From Gammaproteobacteria bacterium (GTDB lineage Bacteria; Pseudomonadota; Gammaproteobacteria; S012-40), in contig WFVN01000134.1 of NCBI GenBank assembly GCA_015491615.1, forward strand, positions 1 through 31,885: 31,885 nt of DNA, read 5' to 3'. This document shows positions 1 through 8,752 of the stretch, piece after piece (the first letter of the stretch is position 1; each line of letters opens with the position of its first letter). Position numbers and translations under genes: made by a program. The notes below the pieces were generated by a model, which worked only from the letters and a program-made list of their open reading frames with translations, ran no database searches and was not told the DNA's origin.

Positions 1-1
1 T

Positions 2-2629
2 GCCCGAGTCTTCCAGGAGCAAATCCGCCAACTGTACCGGCAGGCGGGCATCGCCCTCGTGGGCATGCCCCTCGGTGCGGTCGCCCTGACCTACGTGCTC
101 GCCGACGAGGTTCCTGCCCACCGCCTGGCCCTGTGGCTGGGCGTGGTCTTCGTCCTCACCTTGGTGCGCACCGCCTTGATGGTCGCCTTCCGGCGTCGCC
201 GGCCCGATCCGGCACAGACTCCGATTTGGGCGCGCACCTATCTCGCCCTGGAGCTGGCCGCGGGGCTCGTCTGGGGCACCACCGGCCTCGCTCTGGGACT
301 GCTGGAACCGCTGCACCAGTTGTTCGCCGCCTTTGTCGTCGCCGGCATGATGGGCGGCGCCGCCGCCATCCTCGCGCCGTACCTGCCGGCCGCCTTCGCC
401 TTCGTTCTCCCCGCCGGCATCCTGTTCGCCACAGGTCTTCACACCCTGGACCTGGACACGGCACCGGTGATGTCGGCCCTCACTTTCCTCTATGGCGCCG
501 TGATGCTGGCGGTGGCCTGGCTCATGAACCGCCAGATCCGCGAGGCCATCGCCCTGCGCTTCCACAACGCCGACCTCCTTGAGGCCCTGCGCCAAAGCAA
601 TCGCCAGCTCAACGAGGAGATTCGCGAGCGGGTCGCCGCCTCCCAGCACCTTGAACGCTCCCGCGCCGAGTTGCGCGCCATCCTCGACAACATGCAGGAC
701 GTATTCTTCCGCACCGACACCCAGGGACGACTCAGCTATGTCACCCCTTCCGTGTCGGACCTTCTGGGAATCGAGGCACACGAGGCCTTCGGGCAACCCG
801 TAGAACGCTTCCAGGCCGAGCCGGGGTTGACGGAGGACCTCCTTCGTCGTCTTCAGGACCAGGGCGGCATGGTGAGCAACCACGAGGTACGCCTGCGCCA
901 TGGCGACGGTCACACCGTATGGGCTTCCGTCAATGCCCAGTTCTACTACGACGACAAGGGCAACGTGCGCGGGGTGGAAGGGACCTTGCGCGACGTCACC
1001 GAACGACGGCGGGCCATGGAAGCGGCCTACAAAGCCAAGGAAGACTATCGCCGCCTGTGGGAATTCAACCGCACCATCCTCGACAATTCCCCGGTGGGTA
1101 TCATCCGCCTCGATCGCCACCTGCGCATCATGTACATGAACCCGGAGATGCGGCGCATCACCGGGGTCCCCGAGGGGCAGGAATCGGCGGCCATCGGCGA
1201 AGCCATCCATCAGCTTCCCACCGTCTCCGTCACCGGCCTGGCCGACGCCCTCACCGCCCTCACCGAGGGTCGGCATTTCTCCGCCACCACTCCCTATACC
1301 TCCATCTACGGTCGTACCACCTACATCGAGGTGCAGGGCATGCCCCTCCTGGAAGGCGGTCGCTTCGAGGGGGCAGTGCTGGTGGTGCGCGACGTCACCG
1401 AACAGGAAGAGGCGGCCCAGGCCCTTCGTCGGGCACGCGACCAGGCGGAAGCCGCCAACCGGGCCAAGACCACCTTCCTGGCCAACGCCAGCCACGAACT
1501 ACGCACTCCCCTCACCGGCATTCTCGGCGCCCTTGATCTTCTGCGCCGCAGTGAACTGAGCGACCATCAGCGTCGCCTCGTGGAACTGGCGGAGGAATCC
1601 ACCCGTCATTTGGCGCGCCTGGTGGACGACCTCCTGCAACTCTCCCGCAGCGAGGCCGGCAAGCCGCCCCGCTGGACACCCATCGACCCGGCCGCCGCCC
1701 TGCGCGAAGACACCGCCCTCCTCGCCCTCCAGGCGCAGGAGAAAGGGCTCGACTTCCATTTGCGACTGGCCGCCGATCTCCCCGAAGTGGTGTACGCGGA
1801 CCGCCAATGGCTACGCCAGATCATCACCAACCTAGTGGCCAACGCGGTCAAGTTCACGGAGGAAGGCGCCATTGCCGTCTCTCTCCAGGTGGACCATTAC
1901 AGCCGCGACAAGGCCCACCTGCACCTGACCGTGACTGACACCGGCATCGGCATCCCCGCCCAGGACCGCGAGCGCATCTTCGAGCCCTTCACGCAACTGG
2001 ACGACGGTAGCGACCGGGCCCACGGCGGCACCGGCCTCGGCACGACCATCGTCCGCGAGCTGGTACGACGCCTGGACGGCAAGGTGTGGGTGGAGAGCGA
2101 ACCCGGTCGCGGTAGCCGTTTCCATGTTCTCTTGCCGTTGCCGATGCGGACGGAAGACGGTGCTATCCCTGAGAGCGACGACGCCCGCACCACCGTCGAG
2201 ACGGACGCCGACGAACGCACCCCGCTGAACATCCTCCTTGTGGAGGACAACCCCATCAACCAAATGGTGGTCAAGGAGCTCCTGGAAGGCCTGGGACACC
2301 GGGTGACGGTGGCCGAGGACGGCAACGCCGGGGTGGAACGCTGGTCCACGGGCCGCTTCGACGTGATCCTCATGGACGCCCAAATGCCTGGCATGGACGG
2401 CTATACTGCCGCCCGGGAGATCCGCCGGAGGGAGAAAGAAAGCGACCGTGCGGCGGTACCCATCGTCGCCCTTACCGCCCACGCCAGCGACGAAGACCGT
2501 GCCGCCTGTCTCGCGGCCGGGATGGACGCCTACCTCACCAAACCCCTGTCCATCGACGAGCTGGACCGCACCCTGCGGCGCATCGCCGCGCGTCGGGGAC
2601 AACCGCGCCTACGCCTGGTCAAGACTTGA
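2..2629 (+). CDS. Hybrid sensor histidine kinase/response regulator (5' end outside window)
   Basis: The reading frame is open from the first complete codon at 2, so the true start is probably upstream; a GTG at 59 is an internal alternative. An N-terminal block of several hydrophobic segments (to about nt 560) looks like a membrane sensor region. Two PAS domains follow (about nt 660-1010 and 1060-1410). The HisKA domain has the H-box ASHELRTP, with its phosphoacceptor His codon at 1493-1495. The HATPase domain carries DTGIGIP and GGTGLGTTIV (about nt 1795-2145). A C-terminal receiver domain has the phosphoacceptor Asp in LMDAQMPGMDGY (Asp codon 2375-2377). Family knowledge: such kinases autophosphorylate and pass phosphate to their own receiver, then usually to an Hpt protein; none is visible here. 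The signal sensed is unknown. The 3' end overlaps the convergent queA by 11 nt. Confidence 0.93.
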   Translation, partial: ARVFQEQIRQLYRQAGIALVGMPLGAVALTYVLADEVPAHRLALWLGVVFVLTLVRTALMVAFRRRRPDPAQTPIWARTYLALELAAGLVWGTTGLALGLLEPLHQLFAAFVVAGMMGGAAAILAPYLPAAFAFVLPAGILFATGLHTLDLDTAPVMSALTFLYGAVMLAVAWLMNRQIREAIALRFHNADLLEALRQSNRQLNEEIRERVAASQHLERSRAELRAILDNMQDVFFRTDTQGRLSYVTPSVSDLLGIEAHEAFGQPVERFQAEPGLTEDLLRRLQDQGGMVSNHEVRLRHGDGHTVWASVNAQFYYDDKGNVRGVEGTLRDVTERRRAMEAAYKAKEDYRRLWEFNRTILDNSPVGIIRLDRHLRIMYMNPEMRRITGVPEGQESAAIGEAIHQLPTVSVTGLADALTALTEGRHFSATTPYTSIYGRTTYIEVQGMPLLEGGRFEGAVLVVRDVTEQEEAAQALRRARDQAEAANRAKTTFLANASHELRTPLTGILGALDLLRRSELSDHQRRLVELAEESTRHLARLVDDLLQLSRSEAGKPPRWTPIDPAAALREDTALLALQAQEKGLDFHLRLAADLPEVVYADRQWLRQIITNLVANAVKFTEEGAIAVSLQVDHYSRDKAHLHLTVTDTGIGIPAQDRERIFEPFTQLDDGSDRAHGGTGLGTTIVRELVRRLDGKVWVESEPGRGSRFHVLLPLPMRTEDGAIPESDDARTTVETDADERTPLNILLVEDNPINQMVVKELLEGLGHRVTVAEDGNAGVERWSTGRFDVILMDAQMPGMDGYTAAREIRRREKESDRAAVPIVALTAHASDEDRAACLAAGMDAYLTKPLSIDELDRTLRRIAARRGQPRLRLVKT

Positions 2630-3662
2630 GCGGCGCCGGCCAACGCTCCAGCCACATGGCATCACCGTAGGAAAAAAACCGATAACGCTGCGCCACCGCA
2701 TGGCGGTACGCCGCCAACACCCGTTCCCGTCCGGCGAACGCCGATACCAGCATAAGGAGAGTGGAGCGGGGCAGGTGGAAATTGGTCACCATCGCGTCCA
2801 CCACCCGGAAACGGTAACCGGGATAGACGAACAGGCGCGTCTCCCCCTCGAAAGGACGCAGTTCACCCTCGGCCGCAGCGCTCTCCAGGGCGCGCACCGC
2901 CGTCGTCCCCACCGCCACCACGCGTCCGCCGCGCGCGCGCGCCCGTGCCACCGCCGCCACCGTCTCCTCCGGGACCTGCAGCCACTCGGCGTGCATCTCG
3001 TGCTCCTCCACCTCCGTCACCCGCACCGGCTGGAACGTTCCCGCCCCCACGTGCAGGGTGACGAAGGCCTGCGCCACCCCCGCCGCCGCCAGGCGATCGA
3101 GCATCGCCCGGTCGAAATGGAGACCGGCGGTGGGTGCCGCCACCGCTCCAGGCCGGCGGGCAAAGACCGTCTGATAGCGTTCCCGGTCCTCCGCCGTGTC
3201 CACGCGCGCCAGGTAGGGCGGCAGGGGGACGTGCCCGTGCCGCTCCAGCAACTCCAGTACCGGCGCAGGGCTGGCGAAGCGCAGGGCGAACAACGCCCCC
3301 GCCCGCCCCGTCACCTCGGCCTCCACGCCTCCCTCCAGGTGGAGGACCACCCCAGGCTTGGGGGACTTACTAGCGCGCACATGCGCCAGGGCCTCATGAC
3401 GACCGGTGATGCGTTCCACCAGCACCTCCACCCGCCCACCGGTGGCCTTGCGCCCCCACAGACGTGCCGGAATCACCCGCGTATCGTTGAAGACCAACAG
3501 ATCGCCCGGTCGCAACAGCCCCGGCAGATCGCAAAAACGCAGATCACGCGGGACATCGCTCTGCACCCCCAGGGCCAGCAGACGGCTGTCACCGCGCCGC
3601 TCGGGGGGATGGAGGGCGATGAGCTCCTCGGGGAGTTCATAATCGAAATCATCGACGCGCAT
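2619..3662 (-). CDS. queA: S-adenosylmethionine:tRNA ribosyltransferase-isomerase QueA
   Basis: A 347-residue protein of the normal family length. It begins MRVDDFDYELPEELIALHPP and contains LLVFNDTRVIPARL, TAGLHFD, VTLHVGAGTFQPV and TNFHLPRSTLLMLVSAF, all diagnostic of QueA. It transfers and isomerises the ribosyl part of SAM onto preQ1 in the tRNA anticodon loop to give epoxyqueuosine, and acts in the cytoplasm. The gene runs toward the hybrid kinase and overlaps its 3' end. In many bacteria tgt, yajC and secDF follow queA; here they do not, so queA stands apart from the usual queuosine/Sec cluster. Confidence 0.97.
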   Translation of the reverse strand: MRVDDFDYELPEELIALHPPERRGDSRLLALGVQSDVPRDLRFCDLPGLLRPGDLLVFNDTRVIPARLWGRKATGGRVEVLVERITGRHEALAHVRASKSPKPGVVLHLEGGVEAEVTGRAGALFALRFASPAPVLELLERHGHVPLPPYLARVDTAEDRERYQTVFARRPGAVAAPTAGLHFDRAMLDRLAAAGVAQAFVTLHVGAGTFQPVRVTEVEEHEMHAEWLQVPEETVAAVARARARGGRVVAVGTTAVRALESAAAEGELRPFEGETRLFVYPGYRFRVVDAMVTNFHLPRSTLLMLVSAFAGRERVLAAYRHAVAQRYRFFSYGDAMWLERWPAPLKS

Positions 3663-3753
3663 GGGCAGCCAGCGATAGAATGAATGGAAGAATCGACACC
3701 CGTAGGAATCGGGCAGAAAATTTCAGAACCCGCGAACCAAGGAAGGATACCCC

Positions 3754-4050
3754 ATGCCTCGAACCCCACCCAAACGCGCCATTCCGCTCCTCCTCGCCCT
3801 TATCACCGTCCCTGCCATCGCCCAACCGGAGGACACCCCCCTGACGACGGCCACTGCCGAAGACACCGCGGCACCGAGCGGTGATCTACGCCGTTACGCC
3901 GTACGCAGTGGTGGTGGCTGTGTCGCCGGCGCCATCGCCGGCACCCTCGTCCCCGGGCTGGGCAACGCCGTGGGCTGCGCCATCGGCGCTTTCGGGGGCT
4001 GGCTGTTCACCTGGATGCAGGAACCCGAAGACCTCCTCGACGACGAATGA
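3754..4050 (+). CDS. Small exported or membrane protein with glycine-zipper-like segment, unknown function
   Basis: 98 residues, with AAGGAAGG a few bases upstream of the ATG. The N-terminus (PKRAIPLLLALITVPAIAQP) reads as a signal peptide ending near AIA-Q. The C-terminal half holds a glycine/alanine-rich hydrophobic stretch (CVAGAIAGTLVPGLGN, then GCAIGAFGGWLF) with the small-residue spacing of glycine-zipper segments. It ends in an acidic tail. The last four bases (ATGA) overlap the start of the next gene, so the two are likely translationally coupled. I do not recognise a named family; proteins with this architecture often sit in the cell envelope. Confidence 0.75.
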   Translation: MPRTPPKRAIPLLLALITVPAIAQPEDTPLTTATAEDTAAPSGDLRRYAVRSGGGCVAGAIAGTLVPGLGNAVGCAIGAFGGWLFTWMQEPEDLLDDE

Positions 4051-4814
4051 AGGCCGCCGTCCGTTTCGCCGAGTACAGCCTCACCGGCGGCTTCTTCTGG
4101 CTCAACGTCTTCCTCCTCCTTACCCTCTTGCACCTGGATGCCGGCCAAGGTACCTGGACCGGCGCCCTGCTGGATCTGTGGTCCGGCTGGCTCCGGCGCC
4201 TGGACGAGGCCTTAGGAAGGGCCGGCGGCCTGGAGGCATTGATCACCACCCTGGCTCTCCTGGTGGTGTTCGCCACCGGGCTCTTGTTGGACCTTCTCGC
4301 CCCCATCTTCTTCGCCCCATTCGAGGTGGCCGCCTTCCGCCGTTTTTTCCACGATCCGCGACAGGCGTGGATGGATGAGCTGACGCGCCGCCAGGGGGAT
4401 CATCTGCACCGTGACCTGGAAGACTTCCTACGCGAACCCGTCTTCTCCTGGCGCGACCCCCGTCTCGCCGGTCGCCAGCGGCACCGCTACGAACGCCTGC
4501 GCGCCTTCCTCCTCGTCCACCTCTACACCCACGCCGCCGGCACCCGCCTGGACGAACTCCTGGACCAGCTACGCCTGGTGCGCACCAGTCGCGCCTTGTC
4601 CCTCTCCCTGGCCCTGCTCGCCCTGTTCCTCGCCACCCTCGTGGGCCTGGCGGAAGAAGGAAGCTTCGCCTCCCGCTACGCCGAGGCCGCCACCATCCTC
4701 ATCCCCCTCGGTCTGTTCTTCCTCTCGGTGGCCATCACCCGCGCCACCTTCCAGCGTCTGTGCCTACTCCTCTCCGCCTTTGCCCACCACGTCTGCCGCA
4801 ACGAAAACGACTGA
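4047..4814 (+). CDS. Four-span integral membrane protein, unknown function
   Basis: 255 residues, starting inside the stop of the upstream small protein (ATGA overlap). Hydrophobic spans lie at about residues 12-30, 63-90, 184-204 and 212-234. Between spans 2 and 3 is a charged, arginine-rich loop of about 90 residues (RRFFHDPRQAWMDELTRRQ and following), probably cytoplasmic. I recognise no enzymatic motif. The coupling to a glycine-zipper-like exported protein suggests they work together at the inner membrane. A bidirectional terminator lies about 120 nt downstream. Confidence 0.75.
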   Translation: MKAAVRFAEYSLTGGFFWLNVFLLLTLLHLDAGQGTWTGALLDLWSGWLRRLDEALGRAGGLEALITTLALLVVFATGLLLDLLAPIFFAPFEVAAFRRFFHDPRQAWMDELTRRQGDHLHRDLEDFLREPVFSWRDPRLAGRQRHRYERLRAFLLVHLYTHAAGTRLDELLDQLRLVRTSRALSLSLALLALFLATLVGLAEEGSFASRYAEAATILIPLGLFFLSVAITRATFQRLCLLLSAFAHHVCRNEND

Positions 4815-4934
4815 AGCGCCCCGACAAGCACCGTCATGGGACCCACCCCCACTGGGGCCGCATCGAGTAGCGGTCGATCTCATCACAGGGACATACGACA
4901 CGGAGCAGTGGCCCGCCTGATGCGTCCAAAACGA

Positions 4935-4960
4935 AAAAGGGGCGCCGAACGCCCCCTTTT
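4935..4960. terminator. Bidirectional intrinsic terminator
   Basis: A hairpin with arms AAAAGGGGCG and CGCCCCCTTTT (one bulged C) around a short loop sits between the convergent membrane-protein gene and erpA. It has an A-tract on the left and a T-tract on the right, so it can end transcription from both sides. Confidence 0.8.
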
Positions 4961-4985
4961 CCCAATTCACAGTGCAACCGGCCGT

Positions 4986-5339
4986 TCAGACGGAGAAAGA
5001 AGAACCACAACCGCAAGTGGTGGTGGCATTGGGATTGCGGATGACGAATTGGGCCCCCTCCAGGCCCTCGGTATAGTCGATCTCTGCCCCCACCAGATAC
5101 TGGTAACTCATGGGATCGATGAGCAGGGTCACGCCCCCCTTCTCGATCTTGGTGTCACCCTCCTGCACCGTCTCGTCGAAAGTGAAACCGTACTGGAAAC
5201 CCGAGCAACCCCCGCCGCTCACGAACACCCGCAGCATGAGGTTCTCGTTGCCTTCCTCCTCGATGAGCTGGCGCACCTTGGCGGCCGCCGCGTCGGTGAA
5301 TTCCAGGGGTGCGGGAATGTCGTTTTCCACGGTGCTCAT
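4986..5339 (-). CDS. erpA: Iron-sulfur cluster insertion protein ErpA
   Basis: 117 residues, the usual A-type carrier length. It shows the three conserved cysteines of the family: GGGCSGFQYGF, then CGCGSSF at the C-terminus. It also has the ErpA-like stretch IDPMSYQYLVGAEIDYTEGLEGAQFVIRNPNA. ErpA receives [Fe-S] clusters from the scaffold and delivers them to apo-enzymes such as IspG in the cytoplasm. A bactofilin gene lies 75 nt upstream in the same direction. I could not find a convincing IscR site in that gap. Confidence 0.96.
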   Translation of the reverse strand: MSTVENDIPAPLEFTDAAAAKVRQLIEEEGNENLMLRVFVSGGGCSGFQYGFTFDETVQEGDTKIEKGGVTLLIDPMSYQYLVGAEIDYTEGLEGAQFVIRNPNATTTCGCGSSFSV

Positions 5340-5414
5340 GGTCGTGTTCCTCGAAGTTCGGTCGATTGGCCTTCAGTGTGCATAGACCCTTCGCGCCAGT
5401 CAAGAATTCCCTAT

Positions 5415-5852
5415 TCAACCGGCGGGGTTAGCCCCCGGGGCCGCCTGGGCCTCGGCCGCCTCCGGCTTCTGGTGGGTCAGGGCCGGCTTCTCACCACCCG
5501 TCTGATGGACCAGCTTGCCGTTCACCTCGGCGCCGATGGCCATCTCGATGAGGGCATAGTAGACGTTCCCGGATACACGCGCCTCCGAGGCCAGCTCGAT
5601 GCGCTCGCTGGCGTACACGTCCCCCACCACCCGGCCGTTGAGGATGACGTTGGGGACACGCACCTCGCCTTCGATGACCCCCTGGTCGCTGAGGGTGAGG
5701 AGGGAGGCCGGGTCCTCGGCGATGACGTTGCCCTTGATCTTGCCATCCACGTGCAAGCCACCGGAAAAGTGCACGTCGCCGTGCATCTCAGTGTTCTGGC
5801 CGATGAGGGAATCGATCTTGGCCGACTTGCGCTTTTTACTGTTACCCAACAT
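5415..5852 (-). CDS. Bactofilin (polymer-forming cytoskeletal protein)
   Basis: 145 residues from the ATG at 5852, preceded by GGGGTG; a GTG at 5861 would add three residues. The core is a run of short hydrophobic beta-repeats (GDVHFSGGLHVDGKIKGNV, then VIEGEVRVPNVILNGRVVGDV) typical of the right-handed beta-helix of bactofilins. A flexible proline/alanine-rich tail follows. Bactofilins polymerise without nucleotides at the membrane and often recruit peptidoglycan enzymes. Nearby are an L,D-transpeptidase, an SH3-domain protein and an MpaA-like peptidase, which fits a role in local wall synthesis or shape. Confidence 0.93.
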   Translation of the reverse strand: MLGNSKKRKSAKIDSLIGQNTEMHGDVHFSGGLHVDGKIKGNVIAEDPASLLTLSDQGVIEGEVRVPNVILNGRVVGDVYASERIELASEARVSGNVYYALIEMAIGAEVNGKLVHQTGGEKPALTHQKPEAAEAQAAPGANPAG

Positions 5853-6043
5853 GGTGTGCACCCCGTATGTGATCCATCCCGAAATGGGGTCCGCCCGGCG
5901 AGGCGGTCGTGGCCCTTGTCGGCCCCGGCGGACGCGATCTTGAGCATCCCGACACGTCGCAGGTTAAGGATTCGTGTTAGCGGGCCGATTGTACCGGCAT
6001 GAACTTGGCAACGAAAGCCGCCAAAGGCACGCTGGAGACACCC

Positions 6044-6676
6044 ATGCCTACGTCCTTCATCCGCTGCTTCGCCGTCCTGATCCTTCTCTTCCCCACCATC
6101 GCCTGGAGCACCCCCCCCGAAGGACAACGCGCCTACGTGAGCGACGAATTGCGGGTGGGCGTGCGTGAGGCGCCGGGCAGTCGAGCCGCCCCTATGGCCA
6201 TCGTCCGCAGCGGTGACGTGGTGAGCGTGCTGGAACGGCGTCGCGGTCACCTCAAGATCCGCACCGCCAATGGCGTCACCGGCTGGGTCAGGGCCGCCTA
6301 CATCACCACCAAGTCCCCCACCGCCACTCGCCTGGCCGAGAAAGTCAAAGAATTGACGTTCTTGAAACAAAAGCTCGCCCAACTGGACGAACAAACGGCC
6401 AAGGTGAACGACACCTTGGCCGCCATGCAACGACGCATCGACGCCCTGCAACAGGAAAACGCGACCCTCAAAACCCACCTTGCCCAAGCCCGCCAACGTC
6501 TCCAGACGAACCCGGATATGCCTCCCCTGGCCCGCTTCACCCGTGAAATGCGCGAGCGTCCCTGGTGGATGGTGGCGGTGGGGGGCATGTTGCTGTTTCT
6601 GGCCGTGGGCTTCCTCATCGGGGTGTACTGGTACCGGCACCAGGTCTCCAAACGCCTGGGTGGCTTCACCATTTGA
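6044..6676 (+). CDS. SH3-domain, coiled-coil, C-terminally anchored envelope protein (TIGR04211-like)
   Basis: The ATG at 6044 is chosen because it follows a GGAG and directly begins a signal peptide (SFIRCFAVLILLFPTIAWS). An upstream in-frame ATG at 5999 would add 15 non-signal residues. From that start the protein has 210 residues. After cleavage comes a bacterial SH3 domain (about residues 28-90: AYVSDELRVGVREAPG, then GVTGWVRAAYI). A coiled coil of about 65 residues follows (VKELTFLKQKLAQL onward), then one membrane span (MVAVGGMLLFLAVGFLIGVYW) and a short basic tail. This order matches the family of SH3-and-anchor proteins known in proteobacteria. The SH3 fold suggests peptidoglycan binding in the periplasm; no partner is proven. 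Confidence 0.88.
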   Translation: MPTSFIRCFAVLILLFPTIAWSTPPEGQRAYVSDELRVGVREAPGSRAAPMAIVRSGDVVSVLERRRGHLKIRTANGVTGWVRAAYITTKSPTATRLAEKVKELTFLKQKLAQLDEQTAKVNDTLAAMQRRIDALQQENATLKTHLAQARQRLQTNPDMPPLARFTREMRERPWWMVAVGGMLLFLAVGFLIGVYWYRHQVSKRLGGFTI

Positions 6677-6701
6677 AGGCCCTGTGTCATCATCGCAGCC
6701 C

Positions 6702-7892
6702 ATGGAAGGATCCTGTCGGGTCGTGCACACGGACCCTCTCAGCCGTTGGAGGTCTGTCGTACTGAGCGTGTTCCTGTCGCTCGCGCCAGCGGCATCCGCC
6801 CTGGCCGCTGGCCTCGACCACGCCCTCGAGCGGCGCCTCTCCGAAGCGGTGGATGTCCTGCTCCAAGGGCAGCTGGAAGAGGCCCGCCGCAAGATCCAAC
6901 CCCTCGTCACCTCACCTTCCATCGCGCCGCTGGCCCAAGCCCTGTTGACCGACCTCGAGCATCCCTCCCAACCCCGCATCCTCGATGACGACCCGACCGA
7001 TCCCCTCTTGGCGGAAATCCGCGCCCGTTGGCGCCATCTCCACCATCATCCCGCTCCCGACGAACGCCCCCTCACGGTATTACAACTGGCCGGCCACCAT
7101 CGCCACGTAGTCCTCGTGGATATTTCCGAGAGCCGCCTCTACGTTCTCGCCAACGGGCCCGCGGGATTGCGCCTGAGCGACGACCACTATGTCACCGTGG
7201 GCAAGAACGGCGCTGCCAAGGAACGTGAAGGGGACGGACGCACCCCCATCGGCGTCTACCGCATCACCGGCTTCATTGCCCCTCGGGATCTATCCCCTTT
7301 CTATGGTGCCGGCGCCCTCCCCCTCACCTATCCCAATCGCTGGGACCAACTCCTGGGTCGCACCGGTGACGGTATCTGGATTCATGGCAACCCCATCGGC
7401 AACCCGCGCCGGCCTCCCCGCGCCAGCGACGGCTGCGTCACCCTGGACAACGGGGCCCTGGAGAGCCTGCGCCGGCGCCTGGATCCGGGAACGCCAGTGA
7501 TCATCGCTGAACGATTGGATTGGGTTGCCTCCGAGCGTGTCGAACGGTACCGCCGGGATTTCATGGCCGACTTCGAACGCTGGCGACGGGACTGGGAGAG
7601 CCTGGACACGGACGCCTACCTGAGCCATTACGCCGCCGAATTCCGCAGCGAGCGTGGCGACCTGCAAAGCTGGCGGGTCTACAAGCGGCGCGTCAACGCC
7701 CGTAAGCGCTGGATCAAAGTAGCGGTGGAAGACATGGACGCATTTCTTTACCCGGGCGAAGCAAACCTGATCCAGGTCGTCTACAGCCAGGACTATCGCT
7801 CCAGCAATTATCGCGAGCGCAGCATCAAGGAGCAATTCTGGCGCCTCGGAGCCGACGGTCGCTGGCGCATCGTCTACGAAGGATCGCGCTGA
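6702..7892 (+). CDS. Periplasmic L,D-transpeptidase (YkuD) with C-terminal NTF2-like domain
   Basis: 396 residues from the ATG at 6702; the frame is open further upstream, but that part overlaps the previous gene. A signal peptide (SVVLSVFLSLAPAASALAAG) is followed by a helical region, then the YkuD domain at about residues 125-270. Its catalytic signature is visible: IHGNPIGNPRRPPRASDGCVTL, containing the active-site His, Ser, Gly and Cys, after GDGRTPIGVYRI. The C-terminal 120 residues (FERWRRDWESLDTDAYLSHY to WRIVYEGSR) resemble a SnoaL/NTF2-like fold. The family crosslinks peptidoglycan stem peptides or attaches proteins to them. It follows the SH3 protein by 25 nt and overlaps the convergent peptidase gene by 19 nt. 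Confidence 0.92.
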   Translation: MEGSCRVVHTDPLSRWRSVVLSVFLSLAPAASALAAGLDHALERRLSEAVDVLLQGQLEEARRKIQPLVTSPSIAPLAQALLTDLEHPSQPRILDDDPTDPLLAEIRARWRHLHHHPAPDERPLTVLQLAGHHRHVVLVDISESRLYVLANGPAGLRLSDDHYVTVGKNGAAKEREGDGRTPIGVYRITGFIAPRDLSPFYGAGALPLTYPNRWDQLLGRTGDGIWIHGNPIGNPRRPPRASDGCVTLDNGALESLRRRLDPGTPVIIAERLDWVASERVERYRRDFMADFERWRRDWESLDTDAYLSHYAAEFRSERGDLQSWRVYKRRVNARKRWIKVAVEDMDAFLYPGEANLIQVVYSQDYRSSNYRERSIKEQFWRLGADGRWRIVYEGSR

Positions 7893-8752
7893 TCGGCGCC
7901 GGCCGCCGCCCGCAAAGGCGAGGCGGGCACGTTGTTCAGCAGCCAGCGCACCAAGTCCACCCAGATACGGCGGATCTCCCGCTGCCGGGGCATGATCCCC
8001 GCATAGGGCAGCTCGATGGTCACCACCGGGATCGCCTGCTGGACACCGGCGAAATTCCCCAGCGATCCGGGATACGTCCCCAGGAGATTGAGATACAACT
8101 GCCCGAGGCGCTTGGGAGGGCGGCTGGGGCCGTCGAAATCCAAGATACCGTAAGGGGCATGGACCGAGACGATGGCATCGGGCTGGAAATCGGCGATGAG
8201 TTGGGCCAGGAAGCGGCTCTCCGGCTCGCTCAACGGGGCCTCGCCCGGATAACGACGCGGATTACGGCGCGTTCGCTCCCAATAGGCTTGGCTCTTCTCG
8301 AACCAGTGGGGAGTAGGAAAGTTGCGGTTGAGATCCACCCCATTGGCGTTCATACGCTGAGCGCGCGGCCGGCGCAACAGACCATCCGGGTTGAGGAGAG
8401 GAATGAACCGCCAATGGAACAGGCCCGAATGGTGCCGATCGAGGATCTTCATCCATTTAAACACCACGCTCACCGAGGAATACTCGTCCCCGTGGATCCC
8501 ACCCACCAACAAGACCCGCGCCCGTGGCTGCCGAGTCGGCAGCGGTGGATACTCCTTCATCAGAATGGGGCGCCCGAGCACAGAACGACCCTCACTCACT
8601 TTGAGCTTGCGCGCCAGGCACTCCGCATAACCGACGCTGGCCAATTTGGCGGCGATCTCCGCGCATGCGGACTCCACCGAAGAGGGGCTGACATCGGCCC
8701 ACGACAGGGCGGTGGAGAAAAACAAAACCACCGCCACCAGCCTGGCCTTCAC
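7874..8752 (-). CDS. Exported M14-type zinc peptidase, murein peptide amidase-like
   Basis: The GTG at 8752 overlaps the upstream stop (GTGA) and directly begins a signal peptide (KARLVAVVLFFSTALSWA), so it is preferred to the longer frame; it gives 292 residues. Zinc-site motifs are present: GGIHGDE (His and Glu ligands) and SVHAPYG (His ligand). Substrate and catalytic motifs GVDLNRNFPT and TIELPYAG are also clear. The pattern matches MpaA, which cleaves the gamma-D-glutamyl-diaminopimelate bond of murein peptides. E. coli MpaA is cytoplasmic, whereas this one appears exported, so the substrate may be periplasmic wall fragments or sacculus. Third gene of the argC operon. Confidence 0.88.
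   Translation of the reverse strand: MKARLVAVVLFFSTALSWADVSPSSVESACAEIAAKLASVGYAECLARKLKVSEGRSVLGRPILMKEYPPLPTRQPRARVLLVGGIHGDEYSSVSVVFKWMKILDRHHSGLFHWRFIPLLNPDGLLRRPRAQRMNANGVDLNRNFPTPHWFEKSQAYWERTRRNPRRYPGEAPLSEPESRFLAQLIADFQPDAIVSVHAPYGILDFDGPSRPPKRLGQLYLNLLGTYPGSLGNFAGVQQAIPVVTIELPYAGIMPRQREIRRIWVDLVRWLLNNVPASPLRAAAGADQRDPS

Noticed and set aside
5522..6979. 485-codon minus-strand open frame across the bactofilin and SH3 protein genes
   Set aside because: It is antisense or out of frame to well-supported genes, is low-complexity in arginine, glycine and alanine, and has no recognisable domain. Long spurious frames are expected in GC-rich DNA.
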